Assembly: GCF_019039035.1 (NCBI RefSeq)
Contig: NZ_JAHNZT010000002.1
Span: 248,001 to 312,000 of the forward strand
From: Citreicoccus inhibens
Lineage (GTDB): Bacteria > Myxococcota > Myxococcia > Myxococcales > Myxococcaceae
Direction: 5' to 3'
DNA length: 64,000 nucleotides
Part shown: positions 16,574-25,170 of the stretch, one piece after another
Position numbering within the stretch: the stretch's first letter is position 1
Layout of the letters: every line of letters begins with the position of its first letter
The notes under the pieces: generated by a model
The model's database searches: none
Told to the model about the DNA's origin: nothing
The model's input: the letters and a program-made list of their open reading frames with translations, nothing else
Program-made: the position numbers and the translations under genes

Positions 16574-17440
16574 GTGAGTGAAGGTCGCCACGCGCCGCCG
16601 CCCGATGACCTCCCACGTGACGGGGAAGGGCCGCGCACCCCCGGAGATGCCTTCCGGGTCGCGCTGCCCAACTTCGAGGGCCCGCTCGACCTGCTGCTCC
16701 ACCTGATCAAGGAGCACCGGGTCGACATCTTCGACATCCCCCTGGCGCTCATTACCGAGAAGTACCTCGAGTATTTGGAGCGGATGCGGGAGGTCAACCT
16801 GGACATCGCCGGGGAGTTCCTGGTGATGGCGGCCACGCTGGCGCACCTCAAGAGCCGCATGCTCCTGCCGCGTCAGGATGCGGCGGCGGTGCCCGAGGGG
16901 GCCGAGGCGCTGGCGGCGGTGGAGGAGGCGCAGGATCCGCGCGCCGAACTGGTCCGCCGCCTGCTGGAGTACCAGAAGTACAAGGACGCGGCCGAGCACC
17001 TGTCCATGCAGGACCTGCTCGGCCGTGACGTCTTCGCCCGGAGCGTCCCGGTGGAGGCGGTGCCCATCCCCGAGGAGGAGGTGGGCCTCCAGGAGTTCTC
17101 GGTCCTCAAGCTCATCGAGGCGCTGGATCGGGTGCTCGAGCGGCTGACGCCCAAGGTGCAGCACGAGGTGGTGCTCGAGCGGGTCAGCCTGTCCGAGGCC
17201 ATTCTCCGGGTGGCGGAGCATCTGCGGAAGAGCGAGCAGGCGACGTTCGAGAGCCTGTTCACCGAGCAGACCAGCCGGCAGGAGGTGATCATCACCTTCA
17301 TCGGCATCCTGGAAATGGTGAAACGACGCCTCATCAAGGTGTACCAGGAGGAGCCGCTGGGCCCCATCCTGCTGATGCCCAATGGGGATGCCCTGGAGCG
17401 GCTGGTCCCCACGGAGGTCGACGAGAGTGACTACCGGTAG
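16574..17440 (+). CDS. scpA: Segregation and condensation protein A
   Basis: 288 residues from the GTG at 16574 (AAGGA nine bases upstream). The conserved start FEGPLDLLLHLIKEHRVDIFDIPL, the LAHLKSRMLLP helix and the C-terminal winged-helix part (RQEVIITFIGILEMVKR, LIKVYQEE) identify the kleisin subunit that bridges SMC heads and binds an ScpB dimer in chromosome condensation. A longer form from the GTG at 16478 (32 more Arg/Pro-rich residues) is possible: strong Shine-Dalgarno-like AAGGAGG lies at 16470-16476, but too close to that GTG. The scpB start overlaps the end of scpA. Confidence 0.9.
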   Translation: MSEGRHAPPPDDLPRDGEGPRTPGDAFRVALPNFEGPLDLLLHLIKEHRVDIFDIPLALITEKYLEYLERMREVNLDIAGEFLVMAATLAHLKSRMLLPRQDAAAVPEGAEALAAVEEAQDPRAELVRRLLEYQKYKDAAEHLSMQDLLGRDVFARSVPVEAVPIPEEEVGLQEFSVLKLIEALDRVLERLTPKVQHEVVLERVSLSEAILRVAEHLRKSEQATFESLFTEQTSRQEVIITFIGILEMVKRRLIKVYQEEPLGPILLMPNGDALERLVPTEVDESDYR

Positions 17441-18416
17441 GAACGGTCCCGACGACGAGATGCCCGCGCCTGGTACCCCCGGAGGCCCGGGGCAGTTCTC
17501 CGAGGAGGAGATCGCCGCCGTCACCGGCCCTGGCCCCGCGGACAGCGACCTGGACGAGGTGGAGGCCGCGGCCATCGAGGAGGACTCGGAGGATGCCGCT
17601 CCGGACCTCCAGACCTCGTTCGAGAAGATGGTCTCGAAGAGCCGGGGGCTGTCCGGGGACCGCGTCCGGACGGTCATTGAGAGCGTCCTCTTCGTGGCCG
17701 AGCGCCCGCTGTCCGTGGACGAGCTGTACCAGGCCACCGGCATCACCCGGGAGCTCATCGCCGAGGCGCTCAACCAGCTCTCCGGCATCCACCGCGACGG
17801 CATCAGCGGCATCGTGCTGTACGAGGTGGCGGGCGGGTGGCAGTTCCGGACGGACCCCCACTCGGCCGAGTATGTGCGCCGCTACCTGCGGGTGAAACCA
17901 CAGCGGCTCACCCGCGCCGCGGTCGAGACCCTGGCCATCATCGCCTACCGCCAACCGGTGACTCGGCCCGAGTTGGAGGAAATACGTGGCGTGGATTGCG
18001 GCGCCGTGCTGAAGGCCCTCATGGACCGCAAGCTGGTGAAGATCCTCGGCAAGCGCGAGGAAGTGGGGCGGCCCATTTTGTACGGCACGACGCGCGAATT
18101 CCTGGAGTTCTTCGCGCTGAAGGACCTGTCGGCGCTCCCGACGCTGCGTGAGTTCCATGAGCTCACGCAGGAGCACCGAGAGATCGTGGAGAAGGAGACG
18201 CAGCCGGTTCCGGTGGCTGCGGGTACAGTGGAAGTCCTGGCGGATCCAGGCTTCACGAAGCGGATGGAGAAGAGCGCGGCGGCCAGCGAGGCCGCGCTCG
18301 AGGAACTGGAGGAAGCCATGGCCGCCGCGGAGCGGACTCAGAAGGTGAGCTCCAGTGTCCTAGACGCGCCCCCACCGCCCGAGACGGGCGGCACCGAGGG
18401 GCCCAAGCCCGAGTGA
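17427..18416 (+). CDS. scpB: Segregation and condensation protein B
   Basis: 329 residues. The two winged-helix domains lie at about 75-240 (SVLFVAERPLS, LEEIRGVDCGAVLKAL, LYGTTREFLEFF). An acidic N-terminal extension (about 70 residues) and an Ala/Glu/Pro-rich C-terminal tail make it longer than the usual 180-220 residues. ScpB dimers bind ScpA in the SMC complex. The GTG at 17427 is chosen because GGAGG lies 9 bases upstream; it overlaps scpA by 14 bases. The ATG at 17460 is the alternative start. Confidence 0.85.
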   Translation: MTTGRNGPDDEMPAPGTPGGPGQFSEEEIAAVTGPGPADSDLDEVEAAAIEEDSEDAAPDLQTSFEKMVSKSRGLSGDRVRTVIESVLFVAERPLSVDELYQATGITRELIAEALNQLSGIHRDGISGIVLYEVAGGWQFRTDPHSAEYVRRYLRVKPQRLTRAAVETLAIIAYRQPVTRPELEEIRGVDCGAVLKALMDRKLVKILGKREEVGRPILYGTTREFLEFFALKDLSALPTLREFHELTQEHREIVEKETQPVPVAAGTVEVLADPGFTKRMEKSAAASEAALEELEEAMAAAERTQKVSSSVLDAPPPPETGGTEGPKPE

Positions 18417-18442
18417 CGGGCAGCAATGGAAGAAGGGGAAGT

Positions 18443-20887
18443 ATGGCGGCGGAACGTTTGCAGAAGTATCTGGCTCGCGCGGGAGTGGCTTCGCGCCGGC
18501 ACGCAGAGGAACTCATCACCGCTGGCCGGGTGACGGTGAACAACAAGACGGTGACGGAGCTGGGCAGCCGGGTGGAGCCCGGTACGGACCTGGTCGCGGT
18601 GGATGGCAAGCTCGCCACGCCGCCTGAGGAGACTTCCTACTTCCTGCTGTACAAGCCCGTGGGCGTCGTGACGACGCTGTCGGATCCGCAGGGCCGTCCC
18701 ACGGTGGCCGGCTACGTCGAGGAGACGGGCAAGCGGCTGTTCCCGGTGGGGCGCCTGGACTACGACGCCGAGGGCGCGCTGCTCTTCACGGATGACGGCG
18801 CGCTCGCGCACAAGCTCACGCACCCCAGCTTCCAGGTTCCTCGCACGTACCTGGCCAAGGTGAAGGGCGTGCCGGACGCGGCCACGCTGGACAAGCTGCG
18901 CGGCGGCGTGCGGCTCGAGGACGGCATGGCCACGCCAGTGTCCGTGGACGTCTTCGAGCGGGCCGAGCGCAACACGTGGCTCAAGTTGGTGGTCGCCGAG
19001 GGGCGACCGCACCTCATCAAGCGCCTGTGCGCGGCGGTGGGGCACCCCGTGGTTCGCCTGTTCCGCCCGGCCTATGCGGGCATCCAGGTGGAGGGGCTGC
19101 GCCCGGGGGCGCTGCGCCCGCTGTCGGCGCAGGAAGTGAAGTTCCTCCAGGGCGTGGCGGACGGAACGGTCACGCCGCCGGACGTGTCGCTGAAGCTGCC
19201 GCCTCGGCGCCATGGGCGCTCGGCGCCGGGCTTCGAAGGCATGGAGGACGACGAGGAGCTGTCGATGGATGACGACGCCCCCCTCATGCCCAAGCGCAAG
19301 GCGGCCGAGACGAGCGCGCCGCGCGCCCGCAAGGCCGCGGGTGGCGAGCGTTCGGAGCGTGCCGAGCGGAAGGCTCCGTCCGAGGGTGGAACGCGCACGG
19401 CGCGGTTCGCGTCGCGTTCGCGCGATGGTGAGGCCGGTGAGCGCCCGGCGCGCCGCGGCTGGAAGGAAGAGGACGACGCGGCCGAGACTCCGTCAGCCGA
19501 CGCGGGTCGTCCGGAGCGGCGCGAGTGGAAGCCCGCGGGCGAGTCTCGTGGCGCTGGCAAGTCTGCGGGTGCGCCTCGGGGCCGCTTTGGCGGCGATGAG
19601 GGCGGGGCTCGCGGCGGTCGCTTCGGGGCTTCCGAACGTGGCTCGCGTGGTGGTTCGCGCTTTGGCGCGGGCAAGCCGGCGGGTGCACCTCGCGGTCGCT
19701 TTGGCGGCGACGAGGGTGGAGGCCGTGGCGCTCGCTTTGGCGGCGAGGGCGGCTCCCGCGGCGGAGCCCGGTTCGGCGCTGGCGAGGGTGGAGCGCGTGG
19801 CGGTTCGCGTTTCGGCGCGGGCAAGCCGGCGGGTGCGCCTCGGAGCCGTTTCGGGAGTGACGAGGGCGGGGCCCGCGGCGGCTCTCGCTTCGGGGCTTCC
19901 GAGAGCGGGGCTCGCGGCGGTTCGCGCTTCGGCGCGGGCAAGCCGGCGGGTGCGCCTCGGAGCCGCTTCGGGAGTGACGAGGGTGGGGCTCGTGGCGGCT
20001 CTCGCTTCGGTGGTTCCGAGGGGGGAGCGCGTGGCGCTTCGCGCTTCGGCGCGGGCGCGCCTCGCGGCCGTGCTGGCGCTGATGAGGGCGGAGCCCGGGG
20101 TGGTTCTCGCTTCGGTGGTTCCGAGGGTGGCGCCCGGGGTGGCTCGCGCTTCGGCGCGGGCAAGCCGGCGGGGGCTCCTCGGGGTCGCTTCGGAGGTGAC
20201 GAAGGCGGGGCCCGGGGTGGCTCGCGCTTCGGTGCCTCCGAGGGCGGGGCTCGCGGCGGTTCGCGCTTCGGCGCGGGCAAGCCAGCGGGCGCGCCTCGCG
20301 GTCGCTTCGGTGGCGATGAGGGTGGGGCTCGTGGTGGCTCCCGCTTCGGCGGTTCCGAGGGGGGGGCGCGTTTTGGCGCGGGCAAGCCGGCCGGGGCTCC
20401 TCGGGGTCGCTTCGGTGCCTCCGAGGGTGGCGCTCGGGGTGGTTCGCGCTTCGGCGCGGGCAAGCCGGCTGGGGCTCCTCGGGGTCGCTTCGGTGCCTCC
20501 GAGGGTGGGGCTCGCGGCGGTTCGCGCTTCGGCGCGGGCAAGCCGGCCGGGGCTTCGCGGGAGCGCTTCGGAGGAGACGAGGGCGGTGGTCGCGCCCCTC
20601 GCTCGGCGGGCGGTTCGCGTGGTGGCTTCGGGGCTGGCAAGCCTGCCGGCCGTCCTGAGCGGCGGGAGTGGAAGCCCGCGGGTGAGGAGCGTGCGCCACG
20701 TGGACGCGCGCCTCGGTCCGGTGGCTCCGAAGGGCGCTCCTGGGCGCCGTATGACGCCTCGGGCCGTCCTCAGGAGCGCGTCGTGAAGGCGGGCTCGCGC
20801 CGTGGGGCCTCGGACGACTTCGGGTCCAAGCCCCCTCGTGGGGGAGCCGGCCGTCCGCCGTCGCGGGGTCCTCGCCGTCCCTCCTGA
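18443..20887 (+). CDS. rluB: RluB/RsuA-type pseudouridine synthase with a long Arg/Gly-rich repeat tail
   Basis: 814 residues against about 240-300 for ordinary RluB. An S4 RNA-binding domain (residues 1-48) and the RsuA-family catalytic domain (about 64-235) are complete, with the catalytic Asp106 in GRLDYDAEG. The family isomerises uridine in 23S or 16S rRNA. From about residue 250 to the end the sequence is low-complexity: an acidic/basic linker, then an array (about 370-737) of SRFGAGKPAGAPRGRFG-type units with GAGKPAG nine times, followed by a Pro/Arg-rich end. Such RGG-like tails bind RNA and favour condensates in other systems; that role here is inference. The start at 18443 follows GAAGGGGA; a GTG at 18413 overlaps the scpB stop. 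Confidence 0.85.
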   Translation: MAAERLQKYLARAGVASRRHAEELITAGRVTVNNKTVTELGSRVEPGTDLVAVDGKLATPPEETSYFLLYKPVGVVTTLSDPQGRPTVAGYVEETGKRLFPVGRLDYDAEGALLFTDDGALAHKLTHPSFQVPRTYLAKVKGVPDAATLDKLRGGVRLEDGMATPVSVDVFERAERNTWLKLVVAEGRPHLIKRLCAAVGHPVVRLFRPAYAGIQVEGLRPGALRPLSAQEVKFLQGVADGTVTPPDVSLKLPPRRHGRSAPGFEGMEDDEELSMDDDAPLMPKRKAAETSAPRARKAAGGERSERAERKAPSEGGTRTARFASRSRDGEAGERPARRGWKEEDDAAETPSADAGRPERREWKPAGESRGAGKSAGAPRGRFGGDEGGARGGRFGASERGSRGGSRFGAGKPAGAPRGRFGGDEGGGRGARFGGEGGSRGGARFGAGEGGARGGSRFGAGKPAGAPRSRFGSDEGGARGGSRFGASESGARGGSRFGAGKPAGAPRSRFGSDEGGARGGSRFGGSEGGARGASRFGAGAPRGRAGADEGGARGGSRFGGSEGGARGGSRFGAGKPAGAPRGRFGGDEGGARGGSRFGASEGGARGGSRFGAGKPAGAPRGRFGGDEGGARGGSRFGGSEGGARFGAGKPAGAPRGRFGASEGGARGGSRFGAGKPAGAPRGRFGASEGGARGGSRFGAGKPAGASRERFGGDEGGGRAPRSAGGSRGGFGAGKPAGRPERREWKPAGEERAPRGRAPRSGGSEGRSWAPYDASGRPQERVVKAGSRRGASDDFGSKPPRGGAGRPPSRGPRRPS
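19550..20655 (+). repeat. Degenerate in-frame repeat array coding the RGG-like tail
   Basis: Repeated blocks code for RFGAGKPAG-APRGRFG-GDEGGARGG-SRFG with variants (GSDEGG, GASEGG, GGSEGG). Nearly all substitutions keep the frame and the Gly/Arg/Phe positions. The array is bracketed by two copies of a GRPERREWKPAGE-coding segment (near 19505 and 20648), suggesting growth by unequal exchange. Direct repeats this long also create long antisense open frames. Confidence 0.85.
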
Positions 20888-20900
20888 GTCGGGTAGGGAA

Positions 20901-20923
20901 GAGCCGCCCCCAGTGGGCGGCTC
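20901..20923 (+). terminator. Hairpin after the rluB-type gene
   Basis: GAGCCGCCC, a 5-base loop and GGGCGGCTC form a perfect 9-bp stem 13 bases past the stop. There is no T-run after it, so it may be a weak or factor-assisted terminator. A TATAAC -10-like box (20937-20942) just downstream may start the HEAT lipoprotein transcript. Confidence 0.5.
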
Positions 20924-20981
20924 GGGGGCGCGTTGATATAACCCCGGCCGCAATCTCCACCGTCTGCCTCCTCGGAGAACG

Positions 20982-23096
20982 ATGCGAACCGGCGCGCGCC
21001 CCCTCATTCTCGCAATGGCACTGGTCCTCGGGTGCAATGGCAGCCGGGACCAGCTCCTGGCTGACATTCAGAGTCCTCGTCCGGAGATTCGCGCCGCGGC
21101 GGTGAAGAAGCTGGCCACCCAGGGCAACGCGGATGACTTGGTCCTCTTCACCCGCGCGGCCAAGGACCTCGCCGCCATCGTGCGCGGCGAGGCCGCTGTC
21201 GCCCTGGGAGAGAGTCAGGATCCTCGCGTCGTCGATCTCCTCGGCGAACTGCTGGAGGACCCCGACGAGGATGTCCAGGGCCGCGCCGCCATGGCGCTCG
21301 CCAAGGTCAAGAACGACAAGGCCAAGGGCTACCTCAAGCTTCAGTACGGTCGCCGCGGCCGAGCCACGCGACAGGTCATCGTCCAGGCGCTCAAGAGCGC
21401 GAACGTTCCAGGCGCGATGGCCGAGGTCGTCGCCGCCGAGTCCAAGGGCCTCTGGGAGCGCAACCTCCTGGCCCTGACCGAGGGCGCGCTGCCCGAGCGC
21501 GTGGGCGCCGCGGAGGAGCTGGGCAAGAGTGGCCGCGCCGAGGCCGTCAATCGCCTCCTGCCGCTCGTGCGTGACAGCCAGGTCATCCTCGCCGCCGCCG
21601 CGGTTCGTGGCCTCGGCGACGCGGGAGACAAGGCCGCTGTCGGTCCCATTGGGCTGCTCCTCGACGAGAGCTTCCCGGAGCTGCGCGAGTCCGCGCTCAT
21701 CGCGTTGATGAAGTTGCAGGACCCGGCCATCGCGCCGCGCCTCCAGGCCGTGGCCATGGAGAAGAGCGCCGTGAGCCCTCAGGCCACGGACGCCATCCTG
21801 TCTTTCCCGCGCACGCCCGCGACGGACGCGGCGCTGTGTGCCATCGCGCTCGATGGCGCGCGTGCCGAGGCCCTGGCTTCTGGCCGGGCCATGCGTCAGC
21901 GCGGTGGATGCCCCGCGGAGCCCATCGCGGAGCGCCTCTCGCGAGCGACCACCGCAGCCAGTGGACTCCAGGCGATCATGGGCCTGGGGCCGTCCGCGCA
22001 GGCCCTGCTTCCCAAGGTGGCTCCCTGGCTGAACCAGGCGGATGCGGGCCTGCGTGGGCTCGCGGTGGAGGCCGTGGCCGCCGTGGGAGATGCGTCCGTC
22101 GTCCCCGTGCTTCAGAAGCTGTACGAGCAAGAGGTGAAGGGGCTCGCGGCGCTGCGCGCGGATTGGGTCTCGGAGCCGCTGCCGCGCCAGTACGGCCCGG
22201 GCTTCGATCCGGACGCGCCCGTCGCATCGGGGCGGGGGAGCGATGATGGCCGAGCGGCCCGTCATGCGCAGCTGTTCGATCGGATCCGCGCGCTCAACGC
22301 GGCGCGGGCCCGCGCGGCGGGGCGGGAAGTGGTTCCGCCGCGTGCCCCCTCGGAGCTTTGCGACGACGTGGATTCTGCCCGCCTGGTGCCGTTGGCCAGC
22401 CTCTTGGGTGCGCTCGGCGAGCTGAAGGCCCCCGGGGCGCTGGAGCTCCTGACGGGCTATGCGAACGATTCGAGCACCACGCTGCGCACCGCGGCGCTGG
22501 TGGGGCTGACGCATCTGGGGCCCGAGGGTGTGGCCCTGGCGAAGTCCGCGCTCCTGGAGCCGGACCGCGATCTCCAGAAGGCGCTCGCCCAGGCCCTCTC
22601 CGAGCAGGCCGAACCGGGGCGGGACGCGCTGGTCGAGGCGCTGCCGAAGATGGGCGGCGAGAAGCTCCTGGTGTTGGACGCGCTGTCTCACAGCACGACG
22701 GTGCCCCCCGCGGCGTCCGAGTCGCTTCAGGCCGTGGTTCGCGAAGGCGGCCCCGAGGCCGCCCTGGCGGCGTCGCTGCTGGGGCGGATCCCCGCCAAGG
22801 ACGCGGTACCCACGCTGCTCAAGGCGCTGGACGAGACGAACAGCGTGGCGCGCCGGGATGTGCTGCTCGCCCTGGGGGCGATTGGAGATCCGCGTGCGGC
22901 GGATGCCGTGGCGCGCGACCTGTACCACGACCTCCCCGAGATTCGCGCGGCAGCGGCGCGGGCGCTCAAGGAGATTGGCGGCGGGCCGCAGAGTGAGCCG
23001 CTCGATGCGCTCAAGGGCGACTACTTCCGCTCGGTCCGCGAGGCAGCGGGATCGGCGCTCGCCAAGGGAGGCACCGCTTCCGAGGGGGCTCACTAG
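20982..23096 (+). CDS. HEAT-repeat lipoprotein
   Basis: 704 residues. A short signal with lipobox ALVLGC (lipidated Cys at residue 18) is followed by HEAT/PBS-lyase repeats over most of the length, with typical units such as EIRAAAVKKLA, VRGEAAVALGE, DVQGRAAMALAKV and IRAAAARALKEIGG. A low-complexity break is near 390-450. Likely a periplasmic or surface-anchored protein-interaction solenoid; no catalytic motif. GGAG precedes the ATG. Its TAG is followed directly by the ATG of the next gene (zero spacing), so the two are almost certainly coupled. Confidence 0.8.
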   Translation: MRTGARPLILAMALVLGCNGSRDQLLADIQSPRPEIRAAAVKKLATQGNADDLVLFTRAAKDLAAIVRGEAAVALGESQDPRVVDLLGELLEDPDEDVQGRAAMALAKVKNDKAKGYLKLQYGRRGRATRQVIVQALKSANVPGAMAEVVAAESKGLWERNLLALTEGALPERVGAAEELGKSGRAEAVNRLLPLVRDSQVILAAAAVRGLGDAGDKAAVGPIGLLLDESFPELRESALIALMKLQDPAIAPRLQAVAMEKSAVSPQATDAILSFPRTPATDAALCAIALDGARAEALASGRAMRQRGGCPAEPIAERLSRATTAASGLQAIMGLGPSAQALLPKVAPWLNQADAGLRGLAVEAVAAVGDASVVPVLQKLYEQEVKGLAALRADWVSEPLPRQYGPGFDPDAPVASGRGSDDGRAARHAQLFDRIRALNAARARAAGREVVPPRAPSELCDDVDSARLVPLASLLGALGELKAPGALELLTGYANDSSTTLRTAALVGLTHLGPEGVALAKSALLEPDRDLQKALAQALSEQAEPGRDALVEALPKMGGEKLLVLDALSHSTTVPPAASESLQAVVREGGPEAALAASLLGRIPAKDAVPTLLKALDETNSVARRDVLLALGAIGDPRAADAVARDLYHDLPEIRAAAARALKEIGGGPQSEPLDALKGDYFRSVREAAGSALAKGGTASEGAH

Positions 23097-25163
23097 ATGG
23101 AACTGCGCCAGCTCAAGGACAAGGCCACCGAGGCCTTCACCAAGGGGCGCTTTTCCAAGGCCGCGGAGCTATACGACGAGTACTGCCGGGCCGATCCGAA
23201 GGATCATCAGTCGCGCTTGCGGCTGGGGGATGCCTGGTCCAAAGCGGGGCAGCGCGTGCGAGCCATCGCCGCGTATCAATCCGCCGCGGAGGGCTTCGCC
23301 CGTGAGGGTTTCCTCCCCAGAGCCATCGCGGCCAGCAAGCTGATCCTCGAGCTGGATCCGCAGCACAGCGGTGTGCAGCAGATGCTCGCGGACCTCTATG
23401 CTCGCCGAGGCACGCCAGCCTCTCCGCGTGCGCGCAGGCCCGAGGGGCCGCCTCCCGCCGCGGCGACCGCGATGGGGCCGGAGCTGCCAGTCCCGCTGGC
23501 GTCGCCACGTCCCACGCCGTTGGCGCTGGACGTGGCGGGCGCGCCCGTGGACCTCTCGGACGAGCTGCCGCTCGAGTTGGCTCGGCCCATGGCGGCCGTT
23601 GAGTCTGATGCGGTCGTGGTGACCGTCGAGGTGGAGGTCGAGCCCGCGGATGTCACGGGGGTGGAGATCTTCCCGGCAGATGCCTCCGGACCTGTGGATA
23701 CGCGGTCGCTGCCGCCCGGGATGTCTCCGCGAGGAGCGGGCCGTGCGCCTGCGGTGGGCGGGTTGGGGGGCGCAACGCCCGGGACGGCTCCGGCGTCATC
23801 CACAGCCTCCGCCGCGCGTGCAGGGGCGGGGGGCCTTCCCGAGGCCGCGCCATGGCCAGTGGCCGCCGCGACGGTAGATGCCGGAGCTCGTGCGGAACTC
23901 GCTCCGCGCACTGAAGTTGCTCCTGGCGTGGCGGCTGCGCCGGGTGGGCAGCCATCGCGGTGGACGGCGCTTGCTGCGCCGATGCACAGCGCTGCCCCCA
24001 CGTCTGAGCCTACGGTGGCCCGCGCGCCGACCGCGGCCCCTCCCGGACTTCGGCCTCGTCGCGCGGAAGCCGCGCATGGGGCGAATAGCGCGGCTCGTGC
24101 GGATGCGGCGCCTCGTGCGTCGGTGCCCGTGAGTGCTCCTGCGCGCCCCTCCGCGGTGGTCTCTTCGTTCACGGAGTTGGAGCTGGAGGCGGACTCGCTG
24201 CTCCATGCCGTGGAGCTGGCGGCTCGCGCGGGCAGCGAGGCTCGGGCGGTGGATGTCTCCGTGGAGGAAGAGGCGTATCCCCTCACGGAGGAACTCGGCG
24301 CCGAGTCTGCGGATCTGGAAGCGCTGCCCTCCATCCCGCTGTTCTCGGATCTGCCTCGCGAGGCATTCATCGCGCTGTTCGAGCGCTGCCCGCTGCGGCG
24401 ATTCGGCGCGGGCGAGCGGATCATCGAACAGGGCAGTCTGGGCGATGCCTTCTACGTCATCTGCGAGGGCCGTGTGCGCGTCTTCCGCGAGGACTCCGGT
24501 CGTCGCGACGTGCTGGCCACGCTCGAAGGTGGCACCTTCTTCGGCGAGATGGCGCTGCTCTCTGGCGCGCCGCGGACCGCGTCGGTCGAGGGCGCCTCCG
24601 AGGACACGCAGCTCTTGGAGATCTCCGCATCCGTGCTCGCGGAGCTGTCGCGGAGCTATCCGCAGGTGGCCCAGGCCCTCAAGAAGTTCTGCCGCGAGCG
24701 CCTGCTCGTGAACGTCATGAATGGCTCGGCGCTCTTCCGTCCGTTCAGCCGGAAGGACCGCCGTGGCCTCGTGGAGCGCTTCCGTGCGCGCGACGTCGAG
24801 CGCGACGATGTCATCATCCGGGACGGCGCCGCGACGGATGGGCTCTACGTCGTCCTGTCCGGAGAGGTGGAGGTCCACAAGGACGGCCACTTGCTGACGC
24901 GGCTCAAGGAGGGAGATCTCTTCGGAGAGATTTCCCTGCTCCAGAAGACGCCCGCCACCGCGACGGTGATGGCCGCGCGACACACCACGTTGCTGCGGTT
25001 GCCTCGCGAGGACTTCGACCAGCTCATCTCCAGCCACCCGCAGATCCTCGTGCTCGTGTCGGAGCTGACCGACGAGCGCCTCCGTCGAACCGAGGCGCTC
25101 TTGAGCACGCACGCGGCGGGGACCGACACGCACGATCTCGACGAGGACCTCATCCTCGTCTGA
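23097..25163 (+). CDS. TPR protein with two cyclic-nucleotide-binding domains
   Basis: 688 residues. N-terminal TPR-like helices (1-105) lead into a roughly 300-residue Ala/Pro/Val low-complexity linker, then cNMP-binding domain 1 (about 412-520) and domain 2 (about 540-660). Domain 1 keeps the phosphate-binding cassette FFGEMALLSGAPRTASV including its Arg; domain 2 has LFGEISLLQKTPATATV, in which that Arg is missing. No kinase, DNA-binding or membrane domain is present. Probably a cytoplasmic cAMP/cGMP-responsive adaptor. It starts on the base after the HEAT lipoprotein stop, although that partner is exported. Confidence 0.8.
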   Translation: MELRQLKDKATEAFTKGRFSKAAELYDEYCRADPKDHQSRLRLGDAWSKAGQRVRAIAAYQSAAEGFAREGFLPRAIAASKLILELDPQHSGVQQMLADLYARRGTPASPRARRPEGPPPAAATAMGPELPVPLASPRPTPLALDVAGAPVDLSDELPLELARPMAAVESDAVVVTVEVEVEPADVTGVEIFPADASGPVDTRSLPPGMSPRGAGRAPAVGGLGGATPGTAPASSTASAARAGAGGLPEAAPWPVAAATVDAGARAELAPRTEVAPGVAAAPGGQPSRWTALAAPMHSAAPTSEPTVARAPTAAPPGLRPRRAEAAHGANSAARADAAPRASVPVSAPARPSAVVSSFTELELEADSLLHAVELAARAGSEARAVDVSVEEEAYPLTEELGAESADLEALPSIPLFSDLPREAFIALFERCPLRRFGAGERIIEQGSLGDAFYVICEGRVRVFREDSGRRDVLATLEGGTFFGEMALLSGAPRTASVEGASEDTQLLEISASVLAELSRSYPQVAQALKKFCRERLLVNVMNGSALFRPFSRKDRRGLVERFRARDVERDDVIIRDGAATDGLYVVLSGEVEVHKDGHLLTRLKEGDLFGEISLLQKTPATATVMAARHTTLLRLPREDFDQLISSHPQILVLVSELTDERLRRTEALLSTHAAGTDTHDLDEDLILV

Positions 25164-25170
25164 GGGCTCG

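Noticed and set aside
19284-23093. 1269-codon minus-strand open frame opposite the RluB-type and HEAT genes
   Set aside because: Arg/His/Pro-rich composition of a high-G+C shadow frame; the plus-strand genes have clear domains and signals, and the repeat DNA keeps other frames open by chance.
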